NCBI GenBank assembly: GCA_016743945.1
Contig: JADGFI010000014.1
Span: 1 to 64,000, forward strand
Direction of reading: 5' to 3'
Source: Desulfobacteraceae bacterium
GTDB taxonomy: Bacteria > Desulfobacterota > Desulfobacteria > Desulfobacterales > Desulfobacteraceae
Length of the DNA: 64,000 nt
Made by a program: the position numbers and the translations under genes. Each line of letters opens with the position of its first letter. Within the stretch, counting starts at the first letter, position 1. Positions 8,510-18,494 of the stretch are shown here, in pieces. A model generated the notes under the pieces. It did no database searches and was not told the origin of the DNA. It worked only from the letters and a program-made list of their open reading frames with translations.

Positions 8510-9510
8510 GCTTGCTTTATATATAACCCCCGGCCTTGATTTTTAATCGCCCCTTTTTGTTTTGCCCGGGCGATAATATTTCTGATCAAGGTATCCTCAA
8601 GCCCGGTCCTTTTTTTTATTTCTTTGAAATCCATTGGGGTGACTTTTCTTCTTGAAATAATGCGAACCACTGTCTCGTAGGGGGACAGGTCTTGTTTGCC
8701 GGTTTTTTTAATTTGTTTTTTGGGGGATGTCTTTTGTGCGGGCACCATGGGCTTGGGGGAGCCGGGCAGGGGGGACGTATCAAACTCAATTCCAAATGTT
8801 GAAGACAGATCCGCATTTCGGATGATCCTTTTGGAGGTTTTCGTTTTGGATTTTTTAATGAGTTGGTCGGCCTCTTTTCCGATGGTCTGGGAAACCAGCT
8901 TTTTCATGTCAACACCCCGCAGGGTGAAAAACAGGGAGGGGTCTTGGTCAAGCCGGGTTCCGACACCATAGAGGGTTGCCGCAATATGTTTGCACATGGT
9001 TGCCGAGTCAGGGCATGAACAATAAAATTTTATTTCACCGGGGGAAGGGAAAATGCCGTCTTTTTTATCGATGAGGATGTCTATCATGGCTTTGGGCAGT
9101 TTGCCGTCGAGAAGGGCATTCAGAGATCCTATTTTCCCCTGGCATTTTTGGAGGATGGTTTCCCAGGCAGGTGTCTTGATTTTTTGGATGCTGATCTCAA
9201 TGGCATAGGGCCTTGAAACAGACCCCTGGACAAGGGACGTTATTTTTCCTGATTTGATTTTTAGATCCAGCACCGCACCATGGCGGACATAGGAGCGGCC
9301 CCTGCCGATTCTGTTGCTATAATCTGCATAGCTTTCAAGATTTTTGTTCCAGGAAATACCCCACCAGGATTCTGCCAGTTTATTGCCGTTTACACAAACC
9401 GGGGAGATGGCGGGATTTTTTTTCTTTAATTGCAAAATTTTTCTTTCAGCCTTGGCCCGTTTTTCAGCGACACTGACATATTTTGGATACCCATGGGAAT
9501 AACGACTCAT
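8506..9510 (-). CDS. SWIM zinc-finger protein paired with SNF2 helicase
   Basis: 334 residues. The middle carries a SWIM zinc finger, FYCSCPDSATMCKHIAATLYG (CxCx6CxH), a DNA- or protein-binding fold. The N-terminal part has the AESWWGISWNKNLESYADY segment usual in bacterial SWIM proteins of this type. The last 60 residues look like a winged helix that may bind DNA. The gene begins 16 bases after the SNF2 helicase gene, so both are in one operon. SWIM/SNF2 pairs are widespread in bacteria and are thought to remodel protein-DNA complexes, but their role is not settled. Confidence 0.8.
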   Translation of the reverse strand: MSRYSHGYPKYVSVAEKRAKAERKILQLKKKNPAISPVCVNGNKLAESWWGISWNKNLESYADYSNRIGRGRSYVRHGAVLDLKIKSGKITSLVQGSVSRPYAIEISIQKIKTPAWETILQKCQGKIGSLNALLDGKLPKAMIDILIDKKDGIFPSPGEIKFYCSCPDSATMCKHIAATLYGVGTRLDQDPSLFFTLRGVDMKKLVSQTIGKEADQLIKKSKTKTSKRIIRNADLSSTFGIEFDTSPLPGSPKPMVPAQKTSPKKQIKKTGKQDLSPYETVVRIISRRKVTPMDFKEIKKRTGLEDTLIRNIIARAKQKGAIKNQGRGLYIKQA

Positions 9511-9526
9511 ATTACCTCATCAATTA

Positions 9527-12190
9527 TCAAAGTTTGAGTTTGAACATGTCCAATAACGCCTGATCGTCCATTCCCGTGATCAAACTCGCCTGGGAATCGG
9601 AGATTATTTTTTTAGACAGTTCTTTTTTGCTTTCAATCATCTGGTCGATCTTATCTTCAATGGTACCTTTTGTTATAAATTTGTGCACCAGAACCCCTTT
9701 TTTCTGGCCAATACGAAAGGCCCTGTCCGTGGCCTGATCTTCAACCGCAGGATTCCACCATCTGTCAAAGTGTATCACATGGTTGGCCCGGGTCAGGTTT
9801 AAGCCCACACCGCCAGCTTTTAACGAGAGCACCATGAAGGGCAGGTACGCTCGTTGCTGGAATTGTTCAATGGCTTGTTTTCTTTTTTTAACACCAAGGC
9901 TGCCATGGATAATGCATCCCGGGTGGTGGAAAATCGTTTCAAGAAATTTGGCAATGGGGGCTGTCATCTCCTTGAACTGGGTAAAGACCAGCACCCGTTC
10001 TCGTTTGGAATAAATCGTTTCGCACAGCTCACCCAGGCGGATAAATTTTCCGCTTTCTTTGGGGTCAAATTCTCCGGTCCCAAGGTATTGATCCGGGTGG
10101 TTGCAAATTTGCTTGAATTTCATCAGGGAAGAGAGGATAAGCCCCTTTCTTTGAATTCCCTGGTCTGCCTCGGAAAGTCGGACTTCCAGCTCTTGGACAA
10201 AGTCTGTGTAAAGCACCACCTGCTTTTTGCTGAGCCGGGGAAAGGTTTTCATCTCGATTTTTTCCGGAAGATCCGGGGCAATGGCCTTGTCTGTTTTCAT
10301 TCGCCTGAGGATAAAGGGGGAAATCACCTTTTTTAGCTGCCTGTATCTGGACGGTTCTTTTTTTAATTGGGTGGAAAAGGTTTTAAATTCCTTCGCGTTT
10401 CCCAAAAGGCCGGGGTTAAGAAAATCAAACAAAGACCAGAGATCTAACAGGCTGTTTTCTATGGGGGTGCCTGTCATGGTTATTTTTGTGGCAGCTTTTA
10501 GCCGCTTGACCTGTTTTGACTGTTGGGTGGCAGGATTTTTGATGGCCTGGGCCTCGTCCAGTATAAGGCATCGCCATTGGACATTTTCCATCCATTTATG
10601 TCGCTGGGCCATGGCATAGGTTGTGATAACAAGATTAAACGCTGCCAGGTCCGGTGTTTGCCCTGGGCATTTGTTCCGATCTTTTTTTATACCCCTTTTT
10701 TTTATATAACCAGGGTGGGCGATATAATATGTCAGGCTGGGTAAAAACCGTTGAATTTCATTTTCCCAGTTTGAGATAAGGGATGCCGGTACAATGAGCA
10801 AAGATGTTTGATCGGGTTCTTTCATCCTTAAAATGCTTAAAAACCCCAGGATCTGGATTGTCTTGCCAAGCCCCATGTCATCGGCAAGACATGCGCCAAA
10901 TCCAAGGGAATCAAGAAACGAAAGCCAGTTTAACCCTTTTTGCTGATAGTGCCGAAGGATTGCAAAGAAATCTTTGGCAGGATCTGCACTGGTCACAAGT
11001 TCAGGCTGGTTCAATCGTTTGACAATGGTTTCAAGCCATTCTCCGTTTGATATCTTCAGATCTGTTTTATCCCCGGAGGAGAGTCTGTCGGGGTGAAACT
11101 GCAATTGAAGGGCTTCTTTGATGGTAAGACCGGCATCGCTTTTCAACACGGCCTTTTCATAGGCTTTGAGAAGGTTTTGAAGTCTGAGTTTATCCACTTC
11201 GACCCAGCGGTTTTTGATCCTGGCAAGCCCGCTGGTCTGGGCAAGGAGTTTTTGGGCCTCTTCCAGGGTGATGGGAGTGTCTCCTATCAGGATATCGGCC
11301 TGGAAATCAAGCAGGGCATTCATCCCTACAAAGGAGGGTTCCTTGGTGCCAAGGCTGACTTTAACCATTGGTTTTGAACTTCTTTTTTTCCACCAGTCCG
11401 GAATCCGGCAGATGATGCCGCAATGCTCAAAGTCAGGGAGCTGCTGTAAGAAATTATAGGCATCTTGTGTGTCCCAGGCAAGGTGGTGGAACAATTCTCC
11501 TGTCTCCAGCAGTTCTTTTAACAGGTCACTTTTTTGTGCTGCGGCATGGACTGTTGTGAGCAACTCCAATAATTGGTCCTGGTGATCCCGGTATTCTTCC
11601 AGGGCATAGTGGAGGGGGCGGTGTCTTTGCAAATTTTGCGATGGGGTGGCATAGGTTGCAAGAAATTGAAACGGGAAGGCGTCATCCTTGCTTTCCACCA
11701 GATGAAAATAAACCCTGCCGGCCAGATGAATATGGGGGCTGAATTCATGGAAAAAATCCTTTACACTGCCGGGAAATATTTTTATTTCCCGGGAAAAAAA
11801 CTGGTTCAGCTCCTTCCACACACCCGCCAAAAGCGGTTTGTCCAGATACTCCCTGCCAATCATAAGCGGAGCTGCATCCATGAACCGATTCAATTCTTCG
11901 GGCAAAAAATCAATGTCGGCCTTGTGGCGGATTTCTTCAATATCCGGATAGCGTTTGAGTTTTTCCAGGAAGATTTGTACCAGACCCCGCCAGAAGTTAA
12001 GAGAAGGGGACAGGGGTATTTTAGTGTCGGAACAGCCCAGAAAAAGCAGCCATTTTTTGTCATTTTTACTGTATAAAGTGTGGATTTCCAGATTCAATGC
12101 CTGTTGCTTTTTCCCCAGCCGCTCTCCAAAATTTTCCCAGGTTAATACAAGCTCATGGGAGGGCATGATATCCGCTATAAGATTTTTCAT
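9527..12190 (-). CDS. SNF2-family DNA-dependent ATPase/helicase
   Basis: 887 residues. The first 400 are a variable N-terminal region typical of bacterial SNF2 proteins. Then come all core motifs: Walker A ADDMGLGKTIQ, LILDEAQAIKNP (motif II), TGTPIENSLLDLWSL (motif III), VLVFTQFKEM (motif IV), and GGVGLNLTRANHVIHFD with DRAFRIGQ (motifs V and VI). Such enzymes translocate on double-stranded DNA and displace bound proteins. It is co-transcribed with the SWIM-domain gene that follows. Confidence 0.9.
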   Translation of the reverse strand: MKNLIADIMPSHELVLTWENFGERLGKKQQALNLEIHTLYSKNDKKWLLFLGCSDTKIPLSPSLNFWRGLVQIFLEKLKRYPDIEEIRHKADIDFLPEELNRFMDAAPLMIGREYLDKPLLAGVWKELNQFFSREIKIFPGSVKDFFHEFSPHIHLAGRVYFHLVESKDDAFPFQFLATYATPSQNLQRHRPLHYALEEYRDHQDQLLELLTTVHAAAQKSDLLKELLETGELFHHLAWDTQDAYNFLQQLPDFEHCGIICRIPDWWKKRSSKPMVKVSLGTKEPSFVGMNALLDFQADILIGDTPITLEEAQKLLAQTSGLARIKNRWVEVDKLRLQNLLKAYEKAVLKSDAGLTIKEALQLQFHPDRLSSGDKTDLKISNGEWLETIVKRLNQPELVTSADPAKDFFAILRHYQQKGLNWLSFLDSLGFGACLADDMGLGKTIQILGFLSILRMKEPDQTSLLIVPASLISNWENEIQRFLPSLTYYIAHPGYIKKRGIKKDRNKCPGQTPDLAAFNLVITTYAMAQRHKWMENVQWRCLILDEAQAIKNPATQQSKQVKRLKAATKITMTGTPIENSLLDLWSLFDFLNPGLLGNAKEFKTFSTQLKKEPSRYRQLKKVISPFILRRMKTDKAIAPDLPEKIEMKTFPRLSKKQVVLYTDFVQELEVRLSEADQGIQRKGLILSSLMKFKQICNHPDQYLGTGEFDPKESGKFIRLGELCETIYSKRERVLVFTQFKEMTAPIAKFLETIFHHPGCIIHGSLGVKKRKQAIEQFQQRAYLPFMVLSLKAGGVGLNLTRANHVIHFDRWWNPAVEDQATDRAFRIGQKKGVLVHKFITKGTIEDKIDQMIESKKELSKKIISDSQASLITGMDDQALLDMFKLKL

Positions 12191-12365
12191 TGCCAGCCTA
12201 TTTTATACCTTAATGAAAGATGTGAACCGTGTAAATTGTCTTTTATATTTGAATTCATGGAGCCCTTTTTATCAGACAGCCAATGAAATGATCAAGTATT
12301 TTTCTTTGGTCATACAAAGCCTTCAGCTGGCACCCGGGGTAGGGGGTTATGGTCCCGGGGCTGTT

Positions 12366-13847
12366 TTATATGAGAAGGGCATCAATCTGATCCTGGATCT
12401 CTTTTTTTCTCTGGGGGAGTGCCGGCGTCAGCTGGTGAATTGCCTGATTTTTTCCAGCGGTAAGAAGTGTGAAACTAAGGTCTACCAGAAAGGCGTTGGC
12501 CCTTTGACTGACCTGTTGGTTCTCGTTTTGCCAGAAGATGGGGGACCGTCTGTCAGCCATGCTTCTTAAAAGGGTGTGGCAGGCAAAGGTGATAAGGTCA
12601 CTGGCCCATTTGACCTTTGGATCTAAAAAACGTACCCCGGCTTCAAATTCGAAAATCCCTGTTTTTTCAAGACGGTTTTCTTGTTCAAACCTGGCATATC
12701 CAGACGTTCCGGCAAGGACGATCTGGGTATGGCTTAACAGGTTTGCGGTCCGGTCCAGGCGGTCCAGAAGATTATTTTGAGTGAGAAAATTCATGTTTTC
12801 AAACAGGTCGTCAAGGCGGCTGTCCGGGACAAACATGAGAAATCCTATTTCAGGTTCTATGCCGTACTTTCGGCACAACGAAATGGCCCGGGAGGCCACA
12901 TCTGCTCCAGCGCTTTTGTTGATCTGATTCAAAATCGCAGCAGAACCGCTTTCCACACCCATGAGAAGGCTTTTAAACCCGGCGCGGACAAGTTGTTCAA
13001 GGATCTGGTCATCCAGGTCCTGGGGCCTTGTCTCCATGCCAAATGAGATGTTCATGGGCGTTAAAAGCTCCATGAGCGTCAGGATCCTTTTTTTTCCGGA
13101 TTTTCCCGGCCCTATGAAATTGGGATCCACAAAATAAAACGCTTTGACCCCCTGGTCCAAAAGCCCCTGGATTTCTTCGGCGATATTTTCAGGAGACCTT
13201 CCCTTCCACAGACTTCCCTGGTTGTAAAAGGAGGGAACAGGGCAAAAACTGCAATGGTTGTAACACCCCCGGCTGGCCAGGATGGTTGCGGTTCCATCCA
13301 GAGACCTTCTTTTGGGAAAGGCAAATAGATCGGGGTTTTTTTCGGGTTTTCTGGTGGGGCTCCCTTTGTGGGAAAGGCAAGATTTTAATGCAAGCCCTTC
13401 AATGGGTTCAAGGGACAGATTCTTTTCAAGGGCCTGGGCCAGTTCCACAAGGGTGTGTTCAAACTCTCCCACGGCAATGGAATCCACCGGGTCAAATTGT
13501 TGCAAAATTTTTTTATACACCAGGGAGGGAAAAAAACCGAACAAATTGATATGACCTGAAAATCCTTTTCTTTTCAAGGTGGTGAACATTTCAAATAATA
13601 CCGGGGTGTGTTCCCAAAAATAAACAGCATTGACGCACAATAGGTCCGGGTTAATGGCAAGTATCTTGTTCTTTGCGGCATCAAAGGAGGCACCCGGGAC
13701 GGCATGGTCTAAAAAAATGGTGTCAAATTCTTCCAGGGCCGCCGCCGCATAGCCCCCCATCAAACAGGACCACAACGGGGTGTTGGCAATATCGTTAAAC
13801 CGTTTTTTTGAAGGAATTCTTGGATGTTCCAGTACAACTATTTTCAT
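12366..13847 (-). CDS. B12-binding radical SAM protein (BzaE-like position)
   Basis: 493 residues. The N-terminal 150 residues form a cobalamin-binding Rossmann-like domain. The radical SAM cluster motif is RGCYNHCSFCPV (CxxxCxxC) near residue 195, and VDPNFIGPGKSG follows. This class uses S-adenosylmethionine, an iron-sulfur cluster and cobalamin, often to methylate unreactive carbon. It is the last gene of the riboswitch-controlled operon, 44 bases after a second protein of the same class. Two such proteins behind an O-methyltransferase and a cobalamin riboswitch recall bzaD and bzaE of anaerobic 5,6-dimethylbenzimidazole synthesis. Which of the two this would be rests on gene order alone. 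Confidence 0.8.
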   Translation of the reverse strand: MKIVVLEHPRIPSKKRFNDIANTPLWSCLMGGYAAAALEEFDTIFLDHAVPGASFDAAKNKILAINPDLLCVNAVYFWEHTPVLFEMFTTLKRKGFSGHINLFGFFPSLVYKKILQQFDPVDSIAVGEFEHTLVELAQALEKNLSLEPIEGLALKSCLSHKGSPTRKPEKNPDLFAFPKRRSLDGTATILASRGCYNHCSFCPVPSFYNQGSLWKGRSPENIAEEIQGLLDQGVKAFYFVDPNFIGPGKSGKKRILTLMELLTPMNISFGMETRPQDLDDQILEQLVRAGFKSLLMGVESGSAAILNQINKSAGADVASRAISLCRKYGIEPEIGFLMFVPDSRLDDLFENMNFLTQNNLLDRLDRTANLLSHTQIVLAGTSGYARFEQENRLEKTGIFEFEAGVRFLDPKVKWASDLITFACHTLLRSMADRRSPIFWQNENQQVSQRANAFLVDLSFTLLTAGKNQAIHQLTPALPQRKKEIQDQIDALLI

Positions 13848-13891
13848 GTTGTCACCTTTTTAACAATGGGGAATTTTAAATATTGGTTTTT

Positions 13892-15247
13892 TTAAATATG
13901 GGTGGCCTGCATATGGCCCTGGGGTCCGGGTGTAAGCGCAAGCCTGGAAAAGACCCCGGCGCTATGGCACCGGGCTTCAAATTCGTGGAGAATATGATTA
14001 AATTTTACAGGATTGTGGTACACCGGATACAGCAGGTCTGTGTTGGGGTCAAGATCTCCCGATCTGATCAGGCCCTGGGTCATGGGCGCATTGGGATAGA
14101 GTCTCACATGGTTGAAAATCACTGCCCCCAGGTTTCCGGCAGGGCCATGGATCGAAAGAAGCTGGTCCAGCATTTTTTCGGCCTCTTTGATTTCTTTTTG
14201 TTCTTCTCCCGGCAGGTTGACCAGAAAATGGCACATGGTCAAAATCTTGTTTTCAGCGGTGAGTTTGGAGGCTGAAAGAATATCGTCGGGGGTCAGTCGT
14301 TTGTTTAAAAGATTCAGGCCGTGACGGGTCAGGGCATCTCCTGAAAAGTAAATAGCCCCAAGGCCGGCTTTCAAGGCCAGGGTCAGGTTTTGGGCGGTGA
14401 GGCTGTCCTCCCGGAAAAAACCGGTCCAGGTCAGGGTGAGTTTTCGACGAATCAGTTCGAGGCAGAGCTGTTCAAAGTGATCGGCAGGTCGGTTGACCAC
14501 AGAATCGGTAAAATGGAAGAGAAGGATACCAAACTCCTTGTGGAGTCTTTCCATTTCATCCACAATTTTGGACGGGCTTCTCAGGCGCATGCAGGTGCCC
14601 CCTAAAAAAGGGTAAAGGCAATACCCGCACCAGAGATCGCATCCTCTTTTTCCTTCAATTCCCATGGCAGCCACATAGGTGTTGGCCCTGGCATAATCCG
14701 TGGGGCAAAAGGCGGCTGTATCCATTTGAGGGATGTCGTCCATGGCTATTTTGGGACCCGGCGGGTTGGAAACTACTTGGGTTTTGTTTCGCCACAGGAT
14801 GCCCGGGATTTTATCGGGGAGGAGAACAGAGGTTATTAATTGGGGAAAGACCAGTTCGCCTTCTCCTGCAAGGCCGATGTCAATCTGGGGCACTTCTGCC
14901 ATCAGCCGTTTCCCAAACAGGGAAAAGGCAGGCCCCCCCGCCAGGATCCGCGCCTTTGGTGCCAGGGTTCTTACCAGTATCCCGGCCGTTTTCAAAGAAG
15001 ACAGATAGGAGGCCTGGTGACCTGCTAAAGGATCCAGGTTTCGAAAGGACAGGGCCACCACATCGGGGCCAAATGTCTCCAATGCTCCTTTTAGCTCGGT
15101 CCAGGGATCCAAGGAAAGGTTCATATCCAGCACCTGTTTTTCAATATCTTTGGGTACAAGGGAGGAGAGCCGTGACAGGCCCAAGGGATATACCTTTTCT
15201 TGGGCTCCCAGATGGGAGGTGGGAACCTGGACCATTAATAATTTCAT
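13892..15247 (-). CDS. B12-binding radical SAM protein (BzaD-like position)
   Basis: 451 residues from the ATG at 15247, chosen because GGAG lies nine bases before it; an in-frame start at 15322 would overlap the upstream gene by 70 bases. The cobalamin-binding domain (PLGLSRLSSLVPKDIE, ILAGGPAFSLFG, GLAGEGE) is followed by the radical SAM motif RGCDLWCGYC near residue 203. The gene starts five bases after the stop of the methyltransferase gene, so the two are tightly coupled. A methylation or rearrangement on an aromatic or cofactor-type substrate is plausible for the class. Substrate not shown by the sequence. Confidence 0.8.
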   Translation of the reverse strand: MKLLMVQVPTSHLGAQEKVYPLGLSRLSSLVPKDIEKQVLDMNLSLDPWTELKGALETFGPDVVALSFRNLDPLAGHQASYLSSLKTAGILVRTLAPKARILAGGPAFSLFGKRLMAEVPQIDIGLAGEGELVFPQLITSVLLPDKIPGILWRNKTQVVSNPPGPKIAMDDIPQMDTAAFCPTDYARANTYVAAMGIEGKRGCDLWCGYCLYPFLGGTCMRLRSPSKIVDEMERLHKEFGILLFHFTDSVVNRPADHFEQLCLELIRRKLTLTWTGFFREDSLTAQNLTLALKAGLGAIYFSGDALTRHGLNLLNKRLTPDDILSASKLTAENKILTMCHFLVNLPGEEQKEIKEAEKMLDQLLSIHGPAGNLGAVIFNHVRLYPNAPMTQGLIRSGDLDPNTDLLYPVYHNPVKFNHILHEFEARCHSAGVFSRLALTPGPQGHMQATHI

Positions 15248-15252
15248 CTGTA

Positions 15253-16779
15253 TTACTCCACTAAAAATAAACCGATATAGGTGATATATTGCCCTTTTTC
15301 CTGTACAGGAAAAAGGGACCATCCTGCATTGGAAACCGTTGTGTAGACATCAATGCCCGATGCTTCCATGGCGGGTCTGGCCAGATCGTGGTGGCGGCAG
15401 GTACCGTCTTCAGGGCATTTAGGGCAGACAGGACAGGGACCGGCCCCAAAGACAAAGGCTTTGTGATATCCTTTTAAAAATGCATGTCGTTCAAGAGCCA
15501 GCAAGGCGTCATGGAATTGTTTGCCAGGCGGTGCTCCTTTTACCAGAAAGGCGGTTGTGTAGTCATCCAGCAAACGACGGGTTTTGTCATGGTCCATGCC
15601 CAAGGGGGGGCATTGAAGGTTTTTGCCAAACCCCTTACACCCGAATCGGCATTTTGCATTCACCCAGGGGGCTGTGACCACATCCTTAGGAAAAATAGGG
15701 GTGATGGCATCAAATTTAAGTTCCCTGGCAAGGTCAGCCCAGGGGTCGGTTGTAAGCTGGAGACTGCCATTTTTTTTTGCCATGATCAGGGCGGTATCTG
15801 TTGCAAGATCCTTGATACCAATTGTTTTTATCCCGGCTTTCCCAAGCCATTGGGTAATGGCTTCGGCTTCATGGCAGACACCGTTAAAGGTGTTGAGCAT
15901 CATGGCAAGGTCATAGAAAGAGCCTTTTTCCGGTGCCGTTCCTCGCCGGTCGGGAAAATAATCGTGGATGATCAGGATGCCCTTGGGGCTGAGAAGGGAA
16001 ACCGCTTTTAACAGCAATTGTCTGGCCTCTTCGGGCCCATAGGCATGGAGGAAATTGCTCATACAGATCAACGAGAATTTTTCTTCAAATTCATGGGTTC
16101 TAAAATCCCCGCAGCATGGGGTGATGCCGTCCCAGTCCTTTTTATCCGGGTACAGGGTTCGGGCCGCTTCAATAACCTCTGGAATATCAAAGAGGATTGC
16201 CCCGGCAGCGGGTGCCAGGGTCTGCAGTTCCCGGGTCAGGCTGCCGGCGCCTCCTCCGATGTCCAGTATGGGGCCGCTGATGTTTTCTCGTTGGAGCTGC
16301 CGGATAATCTCTCGGGCTTTTTGTCGAACCAGGGTGTCGGTGGCGGCCGCATAGGCAAGGGTCCGTTCTTCATAGGAAAGCGCGGCCATCTGTTTTTCTT
16401 TTTTTGGCGCTATCCTTTGGGTAAGCGTATCCCATTGGGGGCGCATATACTGCCGGTAAAGGAAAAAATTTCCCATATAGTCTTTTTTCCCCGGCACAAG
16501 AAACAGGGAGGAAACCTGGGTATTGGTCCAGCTTTCCTCCCGGCAGGTGACAAGCCCGGTCCTTTCCATGGCCCGGAGGAGGCGCAACAGCTCAATCTCC
16601 TGACAGTTTGCTTCCCTGGCAAGGGTAGCGATCGAACAAAAAACCTGGTCCATATATTGAAATAAGTGTAATTCAAGACCGGTGAACAACACCTGGGAAT
16701 ACCAATAGGCCGTGGACAGATCCTCCAGAAATTGAAAGCTTGTGTGGGCCGGGTTTACATTTTTAAATCCAAAGGCCAT
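15253..16779 (-). CDS. Methyltransferase fused to a DUF2284-like metal-binding domain (BzaC-like)
   Basis: 508 residues with two parts. Residues 1-345 are an O-methyltransferase of the hydroxyneurosporene/plant-OMT type: a winged-helix dimerisation domain, then the SAM-binding motif ILDIGGGAGSLTREL near 170 and DIPEVIEAA. Residues 350-508 resemble DUF2284, with ordered cysteines in CRFGCKGFGKNLQCPP and a second group in CPVCPKCPEDGTCRHH, likely binding a metal or iron-sulfur cluster. BzaC, the O-methyltransferase of anaerobic benzimidazole synthesis, belongs to the first type and is followed by two radical SAM genes as here. I do not know whether BzaC proteins usually carry the second domain. 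GGAGAG lies nine bases before the ATG. Confidence 0.75.
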   Translation of the reverse strand: MAFGFKNVNPAHTSFQFLEDLSTAYWYSQVLFTGLELHLFQYMDQVFCSIATLAREANCQEIELLRLLRAMERTGLVTCREESWTNTQVSSLFLVPGKKDYMGNFFLYRQYMRPQWDTLTQRIAPKKEKQMAALSYEERTLAYAAATDTLVRQKAREIIRQLQRENISGPILDIGGGAGSLTRELQTLAPAAGAILFDIPEVIEAARTLYPDKKDWDGITPCCGDFRTHEFEEKFSLICMSNFLHAYGPEEARQLLLKAVSLLSPKGILIIHDYFPDRRGTAPEKGSFYDLAMMLNTFNGVCHEAEAITQWLGKAGIKTIGIKDLATDTALIMAKKNGSLQLTTDPWADLARELKFDAITPIFPKDVVTAPWVNAKCRFGCKGFGKNLQCPPLGMDHDKTRRLLDDYTTAFLVKGAPPGKQFHDALLALERHAFLKGYHKAFVFGAGPCPVCPKCPEDGTCRHHDLARPAMEASGIDVYTTVSNAGWSLFPVQEKGQYITYIGLFLVE

Positions 16780-16825
16780 GGGGGTGCACTCTCCATAAAA
16801 TTAATATCAGATCTGACGGGCTCTA

Positions 16826-18391
16826 TCAGGGCTGACCTGATATGGTTGGGGTTGGTTCCATACTGCCATGTGTCACGCTCATTTTTTCAGGTGTATCCGT
16901 AAAAAAGGGTGCCAAAAGGGTTTTGTCAGATGGTTTGGTGGCAAGGGAAACATTTACGAACACCAGGCCTGAGATCAGCATGGAAAGTATCACCCCGTGT
17001 CCCATGAACAAAGGATGGAGACTCTCTAAAAACGGGGGGGACATGGGGGCTGTCTTGGCCAGGTCTATGATGACCAGGCTTACCTGGAGGATAAATCCGG
17101 TGCAAAGTGAGGCAACAGCTCCCGGGCCTGTTGCCCGTTTCCAGTAAAGGCCGCCCATGAGGACGAAAAAATAGGAGGCAGAGGCAATAAAGGTGGCAAT
17201 GTGAATGGCATCAATGATGCTGTGGATGAAAAAAGATCCCAAAGTGGCCAAAAAGACAATGACAAGGACGCTGATTCGGTTCACCAGGCGCATTTGTTTC
17301 ATGGTGGCCCCGGGGCATAGGTGACGCTGGAAAATATCCCTGGCAATACACGAGGCCCCTGAGGTGGCAAAGGTATCGGTGCAGGACATGGCTGCGGTAG
17401 CCAGGGATAGGGCGCACAGGGCCAGGGCCAGGTTGGAAAATTTGCTGCCCATGATAAAGGTCAGCAAAGCAGGCTCTGCCTTTGCCATACCCATGGGAAA
17501 TCCCAGTCGGGCAATTTCAGGATAAAGGGCATTCAGGCCCAGGGCAATGAGGGCGCACCCGCCAAATACAATTGTCACCAGAAAGGATCCCAGAAACATG
17601 CCGTTCCGGGCAGATCGTTCATCCTTGGCGGCCCATACCCGCTGCCAGGGGTCCTGTTCCGTGATCCATCCGGGAACAATGGCAAAGACAAAGATGAGCA
17701 CCATGGGCATCCCGATGGAAATCGGGTTCCACCACCCGTCGGGTACGGTGGCGATAAGCTGGCCCGGTGAAAGGGTTGTGGCGCTGCCGGCACTTCCCAT
17801 GACCAGAAAGGCCATGACCCAAATAAAGGCGGATAAGAAGAAAAACTGAACCATGTCCGTGGCAATAACGGCTGACAATCCTCCCAGGGTGACATAGATG
17901 GAAACGGCCAGGCCCACAATCAATGCGGAATAAAGAGGATCAATTCCGTAAAAGATTTGAAGAACCATGGCAAATCCTTTAATGTCGGCCACGGCAAAGA
18001 GGATCATAACCACGGTGATGATAATGGCCACGGGCAGTCTTAAAAAGGGCCCATATCGCATTTCAAGCAGCTCCGGCTGGGTGATGGCGGGCAGACGTTT
18101 GATTTTTTTTACAAAAAAAGCAATGATGAAAAGGGCCAGAATATTGGGGGCTACAAATCCCCAGATGGACCCCATGCCCAGAAGGATGAAAAATCCTATT
18201 ACTGCCAGAAGGGCACCGGCTGTCAGCCAGGATGCGGCAGCGGAAAATCCGATGGACAAGAATCCGGCCGATTTACCAGCCAGCCAGAAGTCGGTGGGGG
18301 ACGTCTGGTGTTTGCTGAAATAGAGTCCAATCAGGATCAAGACAAAAATATAGATAAAAAGCACCAGAAGAAACAGCGGGTATGCACCCAT
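16826..18391 (-). CDS. Sodium:solute symporter (SSS family)
   Basis: 521 residues from the ATG at 18391, which has GGGAGG six bases upstream (a GTG at 18430 has none). About 13 hydrophobic helices run through the protein. Family marks are DFWLAGKSAGFLSIGFSAAASWLTAG in helices 1-2, and WITEQDPWQRVWAAKD in the loop between helices 6 and 7, as in PutP/SSS proteins. It is the first gene after the cobalamin riboswitch. It may therefore import a precursor or product of the B12-related pathway encoded behind it, such as a benzimidazole or corrinoid. The substrate is inference; SSS members carry many solutes. Confidence 0.85.
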   Translation of the reverse strand: MGAYPLFLLVLFIYIFVLILIGLYFSKHQTSPTDFWLAGKSAGFLSIGFSAAASWLTAGALLAVIGFFILLGMGSIWGFVAPNILALFIIAFFVKKIKRLPAITQPELLEMRYGPFLRLPVAIIITVVMILFAVADIKGFAMVLQIFYGIDPLYSALIVGLAVSIYVTLGGLSAVIATDMVQFFFLSAFIWVMAFLVMGSAGSATTLSPGQLIATVPDGWWNPISIGMPMVLIFVFAIVPGWITEQDPWQRVWAAKDERSARNGMFLGSFLVTIVFGGCALIALGLNALYPEIARLGFPMGMAKAEPALLTFIMGSKFSNLALALCALSLATAAMSCTDTFATSGASCIARDIFQRHLCPGATMKQMRLVNRISVLVIVFLATLGSFFIHSIIDAIHIATFIASASYFFVLMGGLYWKRATGPGAVASLCTGFILQVSLVIIDLAKTAPMSPPFLESLHPLFMGHGVILSMLISGLVFVNVSLATKPSDKTLLAPFFTDTPEKMSVTHGSMEPTPTISGQP

Positions 18392-18494
18392 AAAAAACCT
18401 CCCGGTCGGCAAAAAATCCCCAGCCGACACTAAACCAAAAAAAGTGTTCAGCCCGGGGATTTACCGTCTCTCCGAGAAGTTGTTTCATTTCTTT

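Noticed and set aside
12300..12365. Terminator after the riboswitch operon
   Set aside because: Two CCCGGG palindromes occur, but the pairing is short and no T-run follows on the minus strand.
16018..16665. 215-codon plus-strand open frame
   Set aside because: It is the antisense shadow of the methyltransferase gene, whose motifs are clear.
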